Source: CAIYUC01 sp963682005
Lineage (GTDB): Bacteria; Bacteroidota; Bacteroidia; Bacteroidales; FEN-979
Reading direction: 5' to 3'
Assembly (NCBI GenBank): GCA_963682005.1
Contig: OY820914.1
Location: 434,001 to 498,000 of the forward strand
Length of the DNA stretch: 64,000 nt
Of this stretch, positions 53,517 to 61,341 are shown one piece after another; within the stretch, counting starts at the first letter, position 1; each line of letters begins with the position of its first letter. Under the pieces are notes generated by a model. The model was not told where the DNA came from. It did not search any database and saw only the letters and a program-made list of their open reading frames with translations. The translations under genes were made by a program, and so were the position numbers.

Positions 53517-53600
53517 CCCTGATGTAATTTATTTTTCTCCCGCATGTAAATTAATTTTCTCCCTGATGTAATTCTAATTTTCTCCTTTTGTAATTTCAGG
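53517..53600. repeat. 22-23-bp direct repeat, three copies plus a degenerate fourth
   Basis: Units at 53517-53538, 53539-53560, 53561-53583 and a weak fourth at 53584-53600. The shared core is CCCTGATGTAATT-(t/c)-AATTTTCT. There are no spacers between units. Multiple short internal repeats of this kind occur at ends of some insertion sequences (for example IS21-type), but no transposase is present, so origin is open. Confidence 0.7.
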
Positions 53601-53713
53601 TATGCTGCAGGCAGCCCTATACTGTTCCCCATCAGTGGGATTGAAATTTCGTGAGCGGTGATGCCAGCACATAAACAGTTTCCAATTCTGGCAGGAATAC
53701 CTCCCTATAAGCA

Positions 53714-53843
53714 GATTCCTGCTTTCGCAGGAATGACGCCATCGCCAATAATATAGGGGAGGGGGCAACGGGCGGCTTCGCCGCCCGTTGCCCCCTCTGT
53801 TTAACCGCCTCAAAATAGCGTCATTCCCGCGAAGGCGGGAACC
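53714..53843. repeat. REPIN-like element: inverted REP palindromes around a 16-bp hairpin
   Basis: A REP-like palindrome (53714-53738, GATTCCTGCTTTCGCAGGAA then TGACG) faces an inverted related copy (53819-53843, CGTCATTCCCGCGAAGGCGG core). Midway lies a perfect 16-bp inverted repeat (53761-53776 with 53780-53795, GGGGGCAACGGGCGGC and its complement, loop TTC). A third REP-like copy is at 53867-53890 (TCATTCCCGCGTAAGCGGGA). No REP-associated transposase gene is seen in the window. Confidence 0.6.
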
Positions 53844-53892
53844 GGCTGTGGGCTTTCCCCTGGCCATCATTCCCGCGTAAGCGGGAATCCAT

Positions 53893-53956
53893 TGCATCAC
53901 TTCATCACGCCATCACGCCATCACGCCATCACGCTTTCACTTCATCACCTCATCAC
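53893..53956. repeat. Octamer array (GCCATCAC type), eight units
   Basis: Eight consecutive 8-bp units. The three central ones are exact GCCATCAC; the others are variants such as TTCATCAC and CTCATCAC. Confidence 0.85.
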
Positions 53957-54027
53957 CTGACTGCCAGCAAGCCAAAAGAATATGTAGAATAATCACCATA
54001 AAAAGAACTAAACCAAATTTTTATTAT

Positions 54028-54035
54028 TAATTTTG
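54028..54035 (+). promoter_or_regulatory. -7 promoter element of the lipoprotein gene
   Basis: TAATTTTG is an exact match to the Bacteroidota -7 consensus TAnnTTTG, 24 bases before the ATG at 54060. No good -33 TTTG is seen at the usual distance. Confidence 0.5.
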
Positions 54036-54059
54036 CGTCTAAATTAAAATTTGCACGAA

Positions 54060-54914
54060 ATGAAAAAGTACCTAATTCTTTTACTAATTCCGGTTTTCTT
54101 TGCCTGCGGCCGTGCTGCAAAAGAAAAAGCACAGGAGTTACAGGCCAGAAACGACAGCCTGATGTCACAAACAGTTCAGAAAGATGAAGCGATCAATGAC
54201 TTCATTAAATCCGTCAACGAGATCCAGGGTTCTCTGGATACGATCAAAATGAAGGAAAACATCATCAACATCAGCACAGGAAAATCCGGCGAAATGAAGC
54301 TTTCCGCCAAGGAACAGATCAAGAGCGATATCAACACCATCTACAGCATTATGCAACGCAACAAACAGGAACTTTCCATCCTTTCAAAAAAACTGAAAGC
54401 TTCAGGAATGAAAGTTGCCGAGCTTGAAAAGCTGGTTGCAAGGCTGCAAAATGATATTACAGCCAAGAATACGGAAATTGAATCCCTCCGTGAAAAACTT
54501 GCCAAGATGAACATTAATGTTGAGATGGCAAACCTGCGGGCCGATACCCTTTCCAATGTTGTGAAAAAACAGGGACAACAGCTGACCGAACAGCAGCAGG
54601 CATTGGCTGAACAGGAAGCCGCGCTCAATACCGCTTATTATATCATAGGAACCAGCAAGGAACTGAAGAAAAACGGTGTTTTGGGTAAAGGCGACAAGAT
54701 CCTTCCCGATTTCAGCAAAGCATTGTTCAACAAGATCGACCTGAGGAAAACCCTCGAAATTCCGATCCTGAGTAAAAAAGCTAAAGTTCTGTCAATACAT
54801 CCGGGTTCAAGCTACAAGCTGAACGGCGACAAGAAGATCATCCAGAACCTCCAGATCCTTGATGCAAAGGCATTTTGGACCAGCACGAAGTACCTGGTGA
54901 TCAGTGTTGATTAA
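54060..54914 (+). CDS. Coiled-coil lipoprotein (284 aa)
   Basis: Starts at the ATG at 54060 (MKKYLILLLIPVFFACG). A TTG three codons earlier is possible but would put extra residues before a normal signal. The lipobox VFFAC ends with Cys at about 16, so this is a predicted lipoprotein. Residues about 20-55 and 90-200 are strongly charged, with heptad-like Leu/Ile spacing and Gln-rich runs (QQLTEQQQALAEQEAALN), which predicts long coiled coils. The C-terminal about 80 residues are a small globular part (TSKELKKNGVLGKGDKIL, VLSIHPGSSYKLNG, TKYLVISVD). Similar coiled-coil lipoproteins are widespread in Bacteroidota without a firmly known function. It is a single-gene unit with its own promoter and ends in the 63-bp palindrome. 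Confidence 0.8.
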   Translation: MKKYLILLLIPVFFACGRAAKEKAQELQARNDSLMSQTVQKDEAINDFIKSVNEIQGSLDTIKMKENIINISTGKSGEMKLSAKEQIKSDINTIYSIMQRNKQELSILSKKLKASGMKVAELEKLVARLQNDITAKNTEIESLREKLAKMNINVEMANLRADTLSNVVKKQGQQLTEQQQALAEQEAALNTAYYIIGTSKELKKNGVLGKGDKILPDFSKALFNKIDLRKTLEIPILSKKAKVLSIHPGSSYKLNGDKKIIQNLQILDAKAFWTSTKYLVISVD

Positions 54915-54930
54915 TCGAATTCTTACAAAG

Positions 54931-54993
54931 TACCCACCCCTCTTATCCCCTCCCTACTAGTAGGGAGGGGAAGACCGAAGGTCGGGGTGGGTA
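54931..54993. repeat. 63-bp cloverleaf palindrome, copy 1
   Basis: Outer arms TACCCACCCC (54931-54940) and GGGGTGGGTA (54984-54993) enclose two further inverted repeats: CCCCTCCCTACTAG-TAGGGAGGGG (54947-54970) and GACCGAAGGTC (54973-54983). This gives a potential three-way junction. A T-run (54994-54998) follows on the plus strand, so it can also act as terminator of the lipoprotein gene. A second copy of the same length is at 62745-62807. Confidence 0.85.
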
Positions 54994-54996
54994 TTT

Positions 54997-56355
54997 TTAT
55001 GTCCCAAACTCAAGCCGCTCCCCGCGCACGCTTTCATCGAATTTCCCGTTGTCAAAGACAAGCCGGCCATTCACGAAGGTATGTGTGACCCTGGAAGAGA
55101 AGGTTTGCCCTTCCAGCGGCGACCAGCCACATTTATACAGCAGGTTTGATCTGCTTACCTTCCAGGGAGCATCGGGTTCCACAAGAACGAGGTCGGCGAA
55201 ATAACCTTTCCGGATGAATCCGCGTTTCCTGATCCTGTATAAAACCGCCGGGGCGTGACACATTTTTTCCACCACTTTTGTAATCGGGAGCTTGCCCTGC
55301 CTGGACATTTCGAGCATCAATACAAGCGAATGCTGGACAAGCGGTCCGCCGGAGGGACAATTCATGTATGAAAATAATTTTTCCCCGCGTGTATGCGGTG
55401 CATGATCCGTGGCAATAATATCGATCCTGTTATCGAGCAATCCTGCCATCAGGGCATTTTTATCGCTTTCCTTTTTAATGGCCGGATTCCATTTGATCCG
55501 TGAGCCAAGGCGCAAATAATCTGATTCATCGAACCAGAGATGATGCACACAAACCTCTGCGGTTATCCTTTTTTTCTCAAGGGGTATCGATCCGTCCAGC
55601 AATTCCAGCTCTTTTTCGGTTGACAAATGCAGGATATGCAGCCGCGTATTATGCTTTTTTGCCAGCGAAACAGCCATTCTGGAGGATTTGTTACAGGCTT
55701 CCGTGCTCCGGATCAGCGGATGGGCACTCACCGGGATTGCTTCGCCATACTTTTCGGTGAAGATCCTGATATTCTCACGGATTATCTCTTCATCTTCACT
55801 ATGGATGGCCACAATAAGCTTCGATCGTTCAAAGATCTTTTCAAGGATCACCGGATCGTTCACGAGCATATTACCGGTAGAAGCCCCGAGGAATACCTTG
55901 ATCCCGCATACCCTGGAGGGATCTGCCTTTTCAATCTCTTCCAGGTTGTCATTGGTCGCCCCAAGGAAAAATGAATAATTCGACAGGGATTTCGATGAGG
56001 CAATTTTGAATTTTTCCTCCAGCAACTTAAGGGTCGTCGTTTTGGGATTTGTATTGGGCATATCCATGAAGGAAGTAACACCTCCGGCAACGCCGGCCCG
56101 GCTTTCCGTAAACATATCCCCTTTTTTCGGAAACCCCGGATCACGGAAATGGACCTGGTCGTCGATCACGCCGGGAAGAAGGTATTTCCCCCTGCCGTCA
56201 ATGATCACCGCATCCGCCATTTCTTCAGCATCCAGTGTATTATCACCGGTCGTAAAGATTTTACTTATGAGGCCGTCTTCGATCAGGACGCTTCCTTCGA
56301 TAATCTGTCCTTCATTGATGATCTTTGGACTCAGCAGGAGGTATCGGTTCTTCAT
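54997..56355 (-). CDS. pyrC: Dihydroorotase
   Basis: A 452-residue amidohydrolase that closes carbamoyl-aspartate to dihydroorotate in pyrimidine synthesis. Seen motifs: LLPGVIDDQVHFRDPGFP (metal site), ESRAGVAGGVTSFMDMPNTN, GIKVFLGASTGNML (Lys that can be carbamylated), AIHSEDEEII, HILHLSTEKE, IKWNPAIK, IATDHAPHT (catalytic Asp) and FADLVLVEP near the end. The first metal motif has Gln where many dihydroorotases have His (HxH becomes QVH). To my knowledge this DDQVHFR form is normal in Bacteroidota enzymes, so it is not taken as loss of function. The gene is convergent with the lipoprotein gene; its stop lies 3 bases beyond the 63-bp palindrome. A -7 element ends only 4 bases before the ATG. 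The symbol could also be given as pyrC-like. Confidence 0.9.
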   Translation of the reverse strand: MKNRYLLLSPKIINEGQIIEGSVLIEDGLISKIFTTGDNTLDAEEMADAVIIDGRGKYLLPGVIDDQVHFRDPGFPKKGDMFTESRAGVAGGVTSFMDMPNTNPKTTTLKLLEEKFKIASSKSLSNYSFFLGATNDNLEEIEKADPSRVCGIKVFLGASTGNMLVNDPVILEKIFERSKLIVAIHSEDEEIIRENIRIFTEKYGEAIPVSAHPLIRSTEACNKSSRMAVSLAKKHNTRLHILHLSTEKELELLDGSIPLEKKRITAEVCVHHLWFDESDYLRLGSRIKWNPAIKKESDKNALMAGLLDNRIDIIATDHAPHTRGEKLFSYMNCPSGGPLVQHSLVLMLEMSRQGKLPITKVVEKMCHAPAVLYRIRKRGFIRKGYFADLVLVEPDAPWKVSRSNLLYKCGWSPLEGQTFSSRVTHTFVNGRLVFDNGKFDESVRGERLEFGT

Positions 56356-56359
56356 AATA

Positions 56360-56367
56360 CAAAGTTA
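56360..56367 (-). promoter_or_regulatory. -7 element abutting the dihydroorotase start
   Basis: TAACTTTG (56367-56360, minus strand) is an exact TAnnTTTG match, ending 4 bases before the ATG at 56355. This implies a very short or absent 5' leader. The -33 region falls inside the octamer array. Confidence 0.45.
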
Positions 56368-56485
56368 GCGAAAAAGTGAAGTAGCGAAATGGCGAAGTAG
56401 CGAAATGGCGAAGTAGCGAAGTAGCGAAATAGCGAAGTAGCGAAATAGCGAAGTAGCGAAATAGCGAAATAGCGAAGTAGCGAAA
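56366..56485. repeat. Octamer array (TAGCGAAR), 15 units
   Basis: Exactly 120 bp, fifteen head-to-tail 8-bp units. Most read TAGCGAAA or TAGCGAAG, two read TGGCGAAG and the second reads AAGTGAAG. It starts within the -7 element of the dihydroorotase gene and covers the sequence where its -33 element should be. Confidence 0.9.
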
Positions 56486-56588
56486 AGAATTGATCTAATT
56501 GATCTAAAATTCGTTTAGTTGGGATTTGGGATTTGGAGGTTATTTGGAAATTAGAATAATTAGAAATTCCTTCTCCTTTTGTGACCTT

Positions 56589-57326
56589 TTACTCGACCTT
56601 TTTATAGCTCCTGAAAATACTCCTTAACTTGAGGCTGAGGACGCCGAAGATGGCTTCCTTGAAAATGCCGCCGCTCATTTTGGAGGTTCCCTGGGTGCGG
56701 TCGGTAAAGATGATTGGGACTTCGACGATTTTAAAGCCCAGTTTCCAGGCTGTGTATTTCATCTCGATCTGGAAGGCATATCCCGTAAAGCGGAGCTTTC
56801 CAAGGTCGATGGCTTTTAGCACCCTGTTGGTATAACAGATAAATCCTGCCGTGGTATCGCGGATCTTCATGCTGGTAATCATCCGGACGTATGCGGAAGC
56901 ATAATATGACATCAGGACTCTTCCCATTGGCCAGTTCACGACATTCACCCCGGTTATGTATCTTGAACCGATCGCCGCATCGGCACCCTGGTTTTTCACG
57001 GCATCGTAAAGCCGCAGCAGATCATCCGGATTATGGGAAAAATCAGCATCCATCTCGAAGATAAATTCGTAGTTGTGCTGAAGAGCCCATTTAAATCCGA
57101 AGATATAAGCCGTACCAATCCCGAGTTTCCCTTTCCGCTCTTCGATAAACAGCCGTTCAGGAAATTCCTTCATCAGGTTTTTCACAATACCTGCGGTACC
57201 ATCCGGAGAATTGTCTTCAACGATCAGGATATCAAACTCCTTCTCCAGTGAAAATACTTTGCGAAGGATCCGTTCAATATTTTCCTTCTCATTGTAAGTC
57301 GGGATAATAATTAAACTGTCGGCCAC
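56589..57326 (-). CDS. Polyprenol-phosphate mannosyltransferase-like glycosyltransferase (GT2)
   Basis: 245 residues, the length of the single-domain DPM1/Ppm1-type enzymes that move mannose from GDP-mannose to a polyprenyl phosphate carrier on the inner membrane. Motifs: LIIIPTYNEKENI at the start, VEDNSPDGT, ERKGKLGIGTAYIFGFKWAL, the metal-binding FEMDADFSHNP, AAIGSRYITG, RDTTAGFICY, and IFTDRTQGTSKMSG near the end. No membrane anchor domain follows. The start is GTG at 57326, supported by a well-placed promoter. The sugar cannot be read from the sequence. A part in surface glycan or protein glycosylation is inference. Confidence 0.85.
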   Translation of the reverse strand: MADSLIIIPTYNEKENIERILRKVFSLEKEFDILIVEDNSPDGTAGIVKNLMKEFPERLFIEERKGKLGIGTAYIFGFKWALQHNYEFIFEMDADFSHNPDDLLRLYDAVKNQGADAAIGSRYITGVNVVNWPMGRVLMSYYASAYVRMITSMKIRDTTAGFICYTNRVLKAIDLGKLRFTGYAFQIEMKYTAWKLGFKIVEVPIIFTDRTQGTSKMSGGIFKEAIFGVLSLKLRSIFRSYKKVE

Positions 57327-57343
57327 GATTGGTAAATTTTATA

Positions 57344-57374
57344 CGAAATTAAAGGATAATAATTGAATAACAAA
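57344..57374 (-). promoter_or_regulatory. Promoter of the GT2 gene
   Basis: On the minus strand TTTG (57374-57371), a 19-base spacer and TAATTTCG (57351-57344, one mismatch to TAnnTTTG). This is the expected Bacteroidota layout, 17 bases upstream of the GTG start. Confidence 0.6.
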
Positions 57375-57397
57375 ATATGAACAAAATTCAATGCGAT

Positions 57398-58450
57398 TTA
57401 TTGCGCCTCTTTCACGAGAAAAATATAGGCCGGCAGGTGATCGCTGTACCCGCCAAGGTAAACACCGCCTGCAAAAGTCCGGAAGGGATAGCCGGCATAG
57501 GCGCCTTCTTTCTGAAGCAGGAATTTCCGGTTGTAGATCTTTGCCTTGTAAAACTGGTATCCGCCTTTGCTTTTATCAACGAGGGCCGAAGATACAATGA
57601 TCTGGTCGAACAGGTTCCAGGAATCTCTGTAAGCGAGTGATCCCACCCCGTCGCGGTAAAGCTGCCACATTGGGTCAAACAGGTCGCCCGGTTTCACATC
57701 CTGTTGCTTAGTTTTAATTTTCAGGTGCTTCATCAGGCTTTCATCCACCGGATCGTCATTCAGGTCACCCATAATGATGACCTTGTCATCCGGGTGTTTA
57801 TCGAGAATTGACATGGCTGTTGCACGGCAGAGATCGGCGGCGGCATTTCTCTTTATCACTGTTTCTGCCTGTCCGCCGCTGCGTGATGGCCAATGGTTGA
57901 CCAGCACGTGCATCGGTTCCCCGGCAAACAAGCCTGAAACAACCAGGATATCCCGGGTCTTCCAGCCTGTATCACTTGGCAGGGTCAGCCTGACAGACCG
58001 GCTGTCAGTGACCTTGAAAACCTTTGGCTGATAGATCAGTCCGACATCAACCCCGCGCCTGTCGGGTGAATCAAAATGCACGATTGCGTAACCGGCTTTA
58101 TCCAGGGGCGGTGTGCGGATCAGGTCTTCCATGACCTGCCTGTTCTCAATTTCCGAAACACCAAGGATCACCGGGCCTCCTTTAGCGTAATCATCACCGA
58201 TCTGGCTGATCACTTCGGCCAACCGCGCAAGTTTTGTATTGTATCGCTGAGTATCCCAACTGGTTGGTCCTTTCGGAGTGTATTCAACATCATCCGTATT
58301 CGGATCATCGATGGTGTCGAAGAGATTTTCGAGATTATAAAAGGCGATACAAGTCAGTTTTACCTTTTTTTCCTGTGAAAATGCCCCCTGTTGCGCAAAC
58401 AGGAAAATGGCAAGCATGAGGAAAAATGCAGGAATGGTTAATCTTTTCAC
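57398..58450 (-). CDS. Secreted endonuclease/exonuclease/phosphatase family protein
   Basis: 350 residues, GTG start at 58450, signal peptide with cut near AFSQ (about residue 26). The EEP (DNase I-like) fold is shown by IAFYNLENLFDTIDDP, LGVSEIENRQV (metal-binding Glu), RRGVDVGLIY, VLVNHWPSRSGG (His), KVIIMGDLNDDP (Asp and Asn) and the terminal GGYSDHLPAYIFL (SDH). The family cuts phosphodiester or phosphomonoester bonds in nucleic acids, sugars or lipids. It is transcribed divergently from a TonB-dependent receptor plus DUF5689 lipoprotein pair, 96 bp away. This suggests a joint role in using an external phosphate-ester or nucleic-acid substrate; that is inference. Confidence 0.85.
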   Translation of the reverse strand: MKRLTIPAFFLMLAIFLFAQQGAFSQEKKVKLTCIAFYNLENLFDTIDDPNTDDVEYTPKGPTSWDTQRYNTKLARLAEVISQIGDDYAKGGPVILGVSEIENRQVMEDLIRTPPLDKAGYAIVHFDSPDRRGVDVGLIYQPKVFKVTDSRSVRLTLPSDTGWKTRDILVVSGLFAGEPMHVLVNHWPSRSGGQAETVIKRNAAADLCRATAMSILDKHPDDKVIIMGDLNDDPVDESLMKHLKIKTKQQDVKPGDLFDPMWQLYRDGVGSLAYRDSWNLFDQIIVSSALVDKSKGGYQFYKAKIYNRKFLLQKEGAYAGYPFRTFAGGVYLGGYSDHLPAYIFLVKEAQ

Positions 58451-58469
58451 GTTGTAATTTTTAAGCGGT

Positions 58470-58477
58470 CAAAATTA
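58470..58477 (-). promoter_or_regulatory. -7 element for the endonuclease/phosphatase gene
   Basis: TAATTTTG (58477-58470, minus strand) matches TAnnTTTG exactly, 19 bases before the GTG start. No clear -33 TTTG is seen. Confidence 0.45.
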
Positions 58478-58484
58478 CAATCAT

Positions 58485-58519
58485 TTTGACACTCAGCATG
58501 AAAAAAATTGCTACGTTTG
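58485..58519 (+). promoter_or_regulatory. Promoter of the TonB receptor operon
   Basis: TTTG (58485-58488) and an exact -7 element TACGTTTG (58512-58519), 27 bases before the ATG at 58547. The 23-base spacer is longer than the usual 19-21. It lies in the same 96-bp gap as the divergent promoter of the phosphatase gene. Confidence 0.55.
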
Positions 58520-58546
58520 CAAACTTAATTCACTAAACCATATCGA

Positions 58547-61312
58547 ATGAAAAGATTTTTATCCATCCTGGGATTATTCTTTTTCTTTTTCTCCTTCGTA
58601 AATGCACAGAACAGTAAATTAACAGGTAAGATCACTGAATCCGGTACGGGAGGTCCCATACCCGGTGCAAGAGTAGAGGTCAAATCGACAAAACTGGGTG
58701 CCGTCACAGATCCTGAAGGCTTTTTTGAAATCAAGAATATTCCGTACGGAAAATACACGATTGTTGTCACTGTCCCTGATTACGACCCGTATGAGACAAC
58801 GATAGAATTGAAGGCCGAATCGGTCACGCTTCCTACAGCAGCGCTGATGAAAAAGAAAAGTGATGCCGATGGCATAGCTGAAGTCAGCACACTTACGCTA
58901 GACCTTGAGGATGAGAATAAGACCCAGATGGTCTCCGGCCTCCTTCACTCTTCCGAAGATGTTTTTGTTTCCACATCCGGCTATACATTTGGTGCAATGT
59001 TCTTCCGTCCGCGCGGTTATGATTCAGAAAACCGGAGCGTCCTGATCAACAACACCGATATGAGCGATGCCGAGAACGGCCGTTCAAGTTTCAGCGACTG
59101 GGGCGGGCTGAATGATGCCACAAGAAACAAAGAGGCCTTCAATTGCCTTGAACCGACACCCTATTCCTACAGCAACATCGGGGGGCTTACTTATATTGAT
59201 ACCCGTGCCTCTGATTACCGGAAACAGATCAAAGTCTCCTATTCACTTACCAACAGAACCTACCGCGACAGGATCATGCTCACCTATGCAACCGGTCTGA
59301 TGAAAAACGGCTGGGCGTTAACGGTCAGTGGTTCACGCAGGTGGTCAAACGAAGGGTATGTGGAAGGCACATCCTATGATGCATGGTCATATTTCCTTGC
59401 CGTTGAGAAAAAGATCAACAAATATCACAGCCTGAACCTCACCATTTTTGGTGCTCCAACCAGGCGCGGATCAGGTGCCGCTGCAGTTCAGGAAGCCGAT
59501 AACCTCGCCGGTTCCAATTATTATAATCCGAACTGGGGATTGCAGAATGGCGAAAAGCGGAATGCAAGGATAAAAACAAACCATGAACCGACTTTCATCC
59601 TCAACCATTTCTGGACGATCAACGATAAGACCAAGCTGACCACCACGGCAAGCTATTCATTCGGCACCAACGGCTGGACCTCCTTAAACTGGTACAATGC
59701 CGCTGATCCGAGACCGGATTATTACCGTTATCTTCCAAGTTATCAGCTTGACCCTACCGGCTATACGCAGAACCTGATCACCCAGCAATGGGCGAACGAC
59801 GTGAATGTGCGCCAGATCAACTGGAACAACCTTTACCAGGTCAATTATCTTGGAAACCTTGAAGGAAATCAGGCTACTTACATTGTTGAACGGAATGAAA
59901 CGAAATCAAGCCTTTTCGGATTCAACAGCCATATAAACAAGGATATCAATACAAACGTTTCCGTCTCAGGAGGCCTGGGCATCAGGAGCTACTTTGCCAA
60001 TCATTACAAGGTGCTTGAAGATCTTCTCGGAGGCACATACTGGGTTGACATCGACCAATACAACCAGCGCGATTTCCCGGGCGACTCCGTCAGTGCCCAG
60101 AATGACCTGAACCATCCCAATAAGGTCATTTACCAGGGTGATAAATTCGGGTACAACTATGATGTGCATAATGACAACATCAACCTCTGGGCCCAGGGGA
60201 ATTTCACATACGATAAAGTTGATTTCTTCCTTTCAGGGTCTATATCCGGAACTGAATTCTGGCGTACAGGACACATGAAGAATGGCCGTCATCCCAACAA
60301 TTCCTATGGCGATTCAAAAAAATATGACTTCCTTAATTTCGGGATCAAAGGAGGTATAACGTATAAAATTACCGGACGTCATTTCCTTAACGTCAATGCT
60401 TTTTACATGACCCGGGCGCCCTTTTTCACCAACACGTTCATTTCACCCAGAACACGCGATGATGTGGTCGGGAAGGCCGATACCCTGTGGGACAATTCAG
60501 GAAAAACGCCAACGTATACCGTTCTCAACAGCGGTCCGAAAAGCGAAAAGATCTATGGTGCAGATGCAAGCATCATCGTAAGGTATCCCTGGCTGAATAT
60601 GCGTCTGACCTATTTCTATACTCATTTTGCAGATGGTACCGAGATCACAAGCTTCTATCATGACGACTTTCAGACATACGTAAATTATGTGATGATGGGC
60701 ATTGACAAAACCCAGCAGGGCGTCGAGTTCGGAGCCGAGGTCAAAGCAACGAAATTCATGTCTGTTGTAGGAGTTGCGGCGCTTGGCCAGTATATCTATA
60801 CTTCACGGCCCGTAACCACCATTTCCTTTGATAACGGCTCATTGCCGGATACATCGGCATTAACCTACATCAAGAATTTCTATGTTTCAGGAACACCGCA
60901 GGTTGCACTCAGTCTCGGATTGAATTTCAATTACAAATACTGGTACTTAGACATCAATGGAAATTTCTACGATCAGAACTGGCTCGATTTCAACCCGGAA
61001 CGGAGGACAGAACAGGCGATTGCCAACCTCGGTCCTGATGATCCGCTGATCAAGACCATAACGGATCAACAGATGCTCAGAGGCGGATTCACACTGGATG
61101 CGTCACTTGGCAAATCGATCCGGATCAAATACAAGTACTTCATCAACATCAACCTGAGCGTTTCCAATATTCTCAACAACACCGACATCCAAAGCGGAGG
61201 ATATGAGCAGAACCGGTTTGATTTTGAAGGGCAGAATGTCAACAAATTCCCGCCTAAGTACTATTATTACTACGGCCGCACGTATTTCTTAAATGTCAGC
61301 TTCAGAATTTAA
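58547..61312 (+). CDS. TonB-dependent outer-membrane receptor
   Basis: 921 residues. Signal peptide 1-20 (cut near VNAQ). A carboxypeptidase-regulatory-like domain follows at about 24-100 (KLTGKITESGTGGPIPGARV, GAVTDPEGFFEIKNIPYGKY), then a plug region (VSGLLHSSEDVFVSTSGY, FFRPRGYDSENRSVLINN) and a long barrel with alternating aromatic strands. The last residues YYYYYGRTYFLNVSFRI end in an aromatic plus Ile, as in outer-membrane beta-barrels. It is the first gene of a pair with the DUF5689 lipoprotein (29 bp gap). The partner is not a SusD protein, so this is not a classical glycan uptake pair. The substrate is unknown. The neighbouring secreted phosphatase suggests a phosphate ester or nucleotide; that is inference. 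Confidence 0.9.
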   Translation: MKRFLSILGLFFFFFSFVNAQNSKLTGKITESGTGGPIPGARVEVKSTKLGAVTDPEGFFEIKNIPYGKYTIVVTVPDYDPYETTIELKAESVTLPTAALMKKKSDADGIAEVSTLTLDLEDENKTQMVSGLLHSSEDVFVSTSGYTFGAMFFRPRGYDSENRSVLINNTDMSDAENGRSSFSDWGGLNDATRNKEAFNCLEPTPYSYSNIGGLTYIDTRASDYRKQIKVSYSLTNRTYRDRIMLTYATGLMKNGWALTVSGSRRWSNEGYVEGTSYDAWSYFLAVEKKINKYHSLNLTIFGAPTRRGSGAAAVQEADNLAGSNYYNPNWGLQNGEKRNARIKTNHEPTFILNHFWTINDKTKLTTTASYSFGTNGWTSLNWYNAADPRPDYYRYLPSYQLDPTGYTQNLITQQWANDVNVRQINWNNLYQVNYLGNLEGNQATYIVERNETKSSLFGFNSHINKDINTNVSVSGGLGIRSYFANHYKVLEDLLGGTYWVDIDQYNQRDFPGDSVSAQNDLNHPNKVIYQGDKFGYNYDVHNDNINLWAQGNFTYDKVDFFLSGSISGTEFWRTGHMKNGRHPNNSYGDSKKYDFLNFGIKGGITYKITGRHFLNVNAFYMTRAPFFTNTFISPRTRDDVVGKADTLWDNSGKTPTYTVLNSGPKSEKIYGADASIIVRYPWLNMRLTYFYTHFADGTEITSFYHDDFQTYVNYVMMGIDKTQQGVEFGAEVKATKFMSVVGVAALGQYIYTSRPVTTISFDNGSLPDTSALTYIKNFYVSGTPQVALSLGLNFNYKYWYLDINGNFYDQNWLDFNPERRTEQAIANLGPDDPLIKTITDQQMLRGGFTLDASLGKSIRIKYKYFININLSVSNILNNTDIQSGGYEQNRFDFEGQNVNKFPPKYYYYYGRTYFLNVSFRI

Positions 61313-61341
61313 TCAAACTCAAAATATTAAAACCATAAATC

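Larger units (their letters stand above)
53364..54059. other. Repeat-rich non-coding stretch
   Basis: About 700 bases with no supported gene. It holds in order an octamer array, a 22-23-bp direct repeat, an inverted pair of REP-like palindromes around a GC-rich hairpin, a third REP-like copy, and a second octamer array. It ends in the promoter of the coiled-coil lipoprotein gene. Frames that cross it are made from the repeats. Confidence 0.7.

Noticed and set aside
53517..53600. Possible CRISPR array
   Set aside because: The units are directly adjacent with no spacers and no cas gene is present. The Ig arrays likewise have coding periods, not repeat-spacer structure.
53574..53900. 108-codon minus-strand frame
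   Set aside because: Built from REP palindromes, the GC hairpin and octamer repeats; not a protein gene.
54051..54059. TTG start three codons upstream for the coiled-coil lipoprotein
   Set aside because: The ATG at 54060 gives a standard lipoprotein signal and sits at a normal distance from the -7 element.
56280..56311. Gln in place of the first metal-binding His of dihydroorotase as sign of an inactive enzyme
   Set aside because: The DDQVHFR form is, to my knowledge, usual in Bacteroidota dihydroorotases, and the other catalytic motifs are intact. The position given is approximate within the gene.
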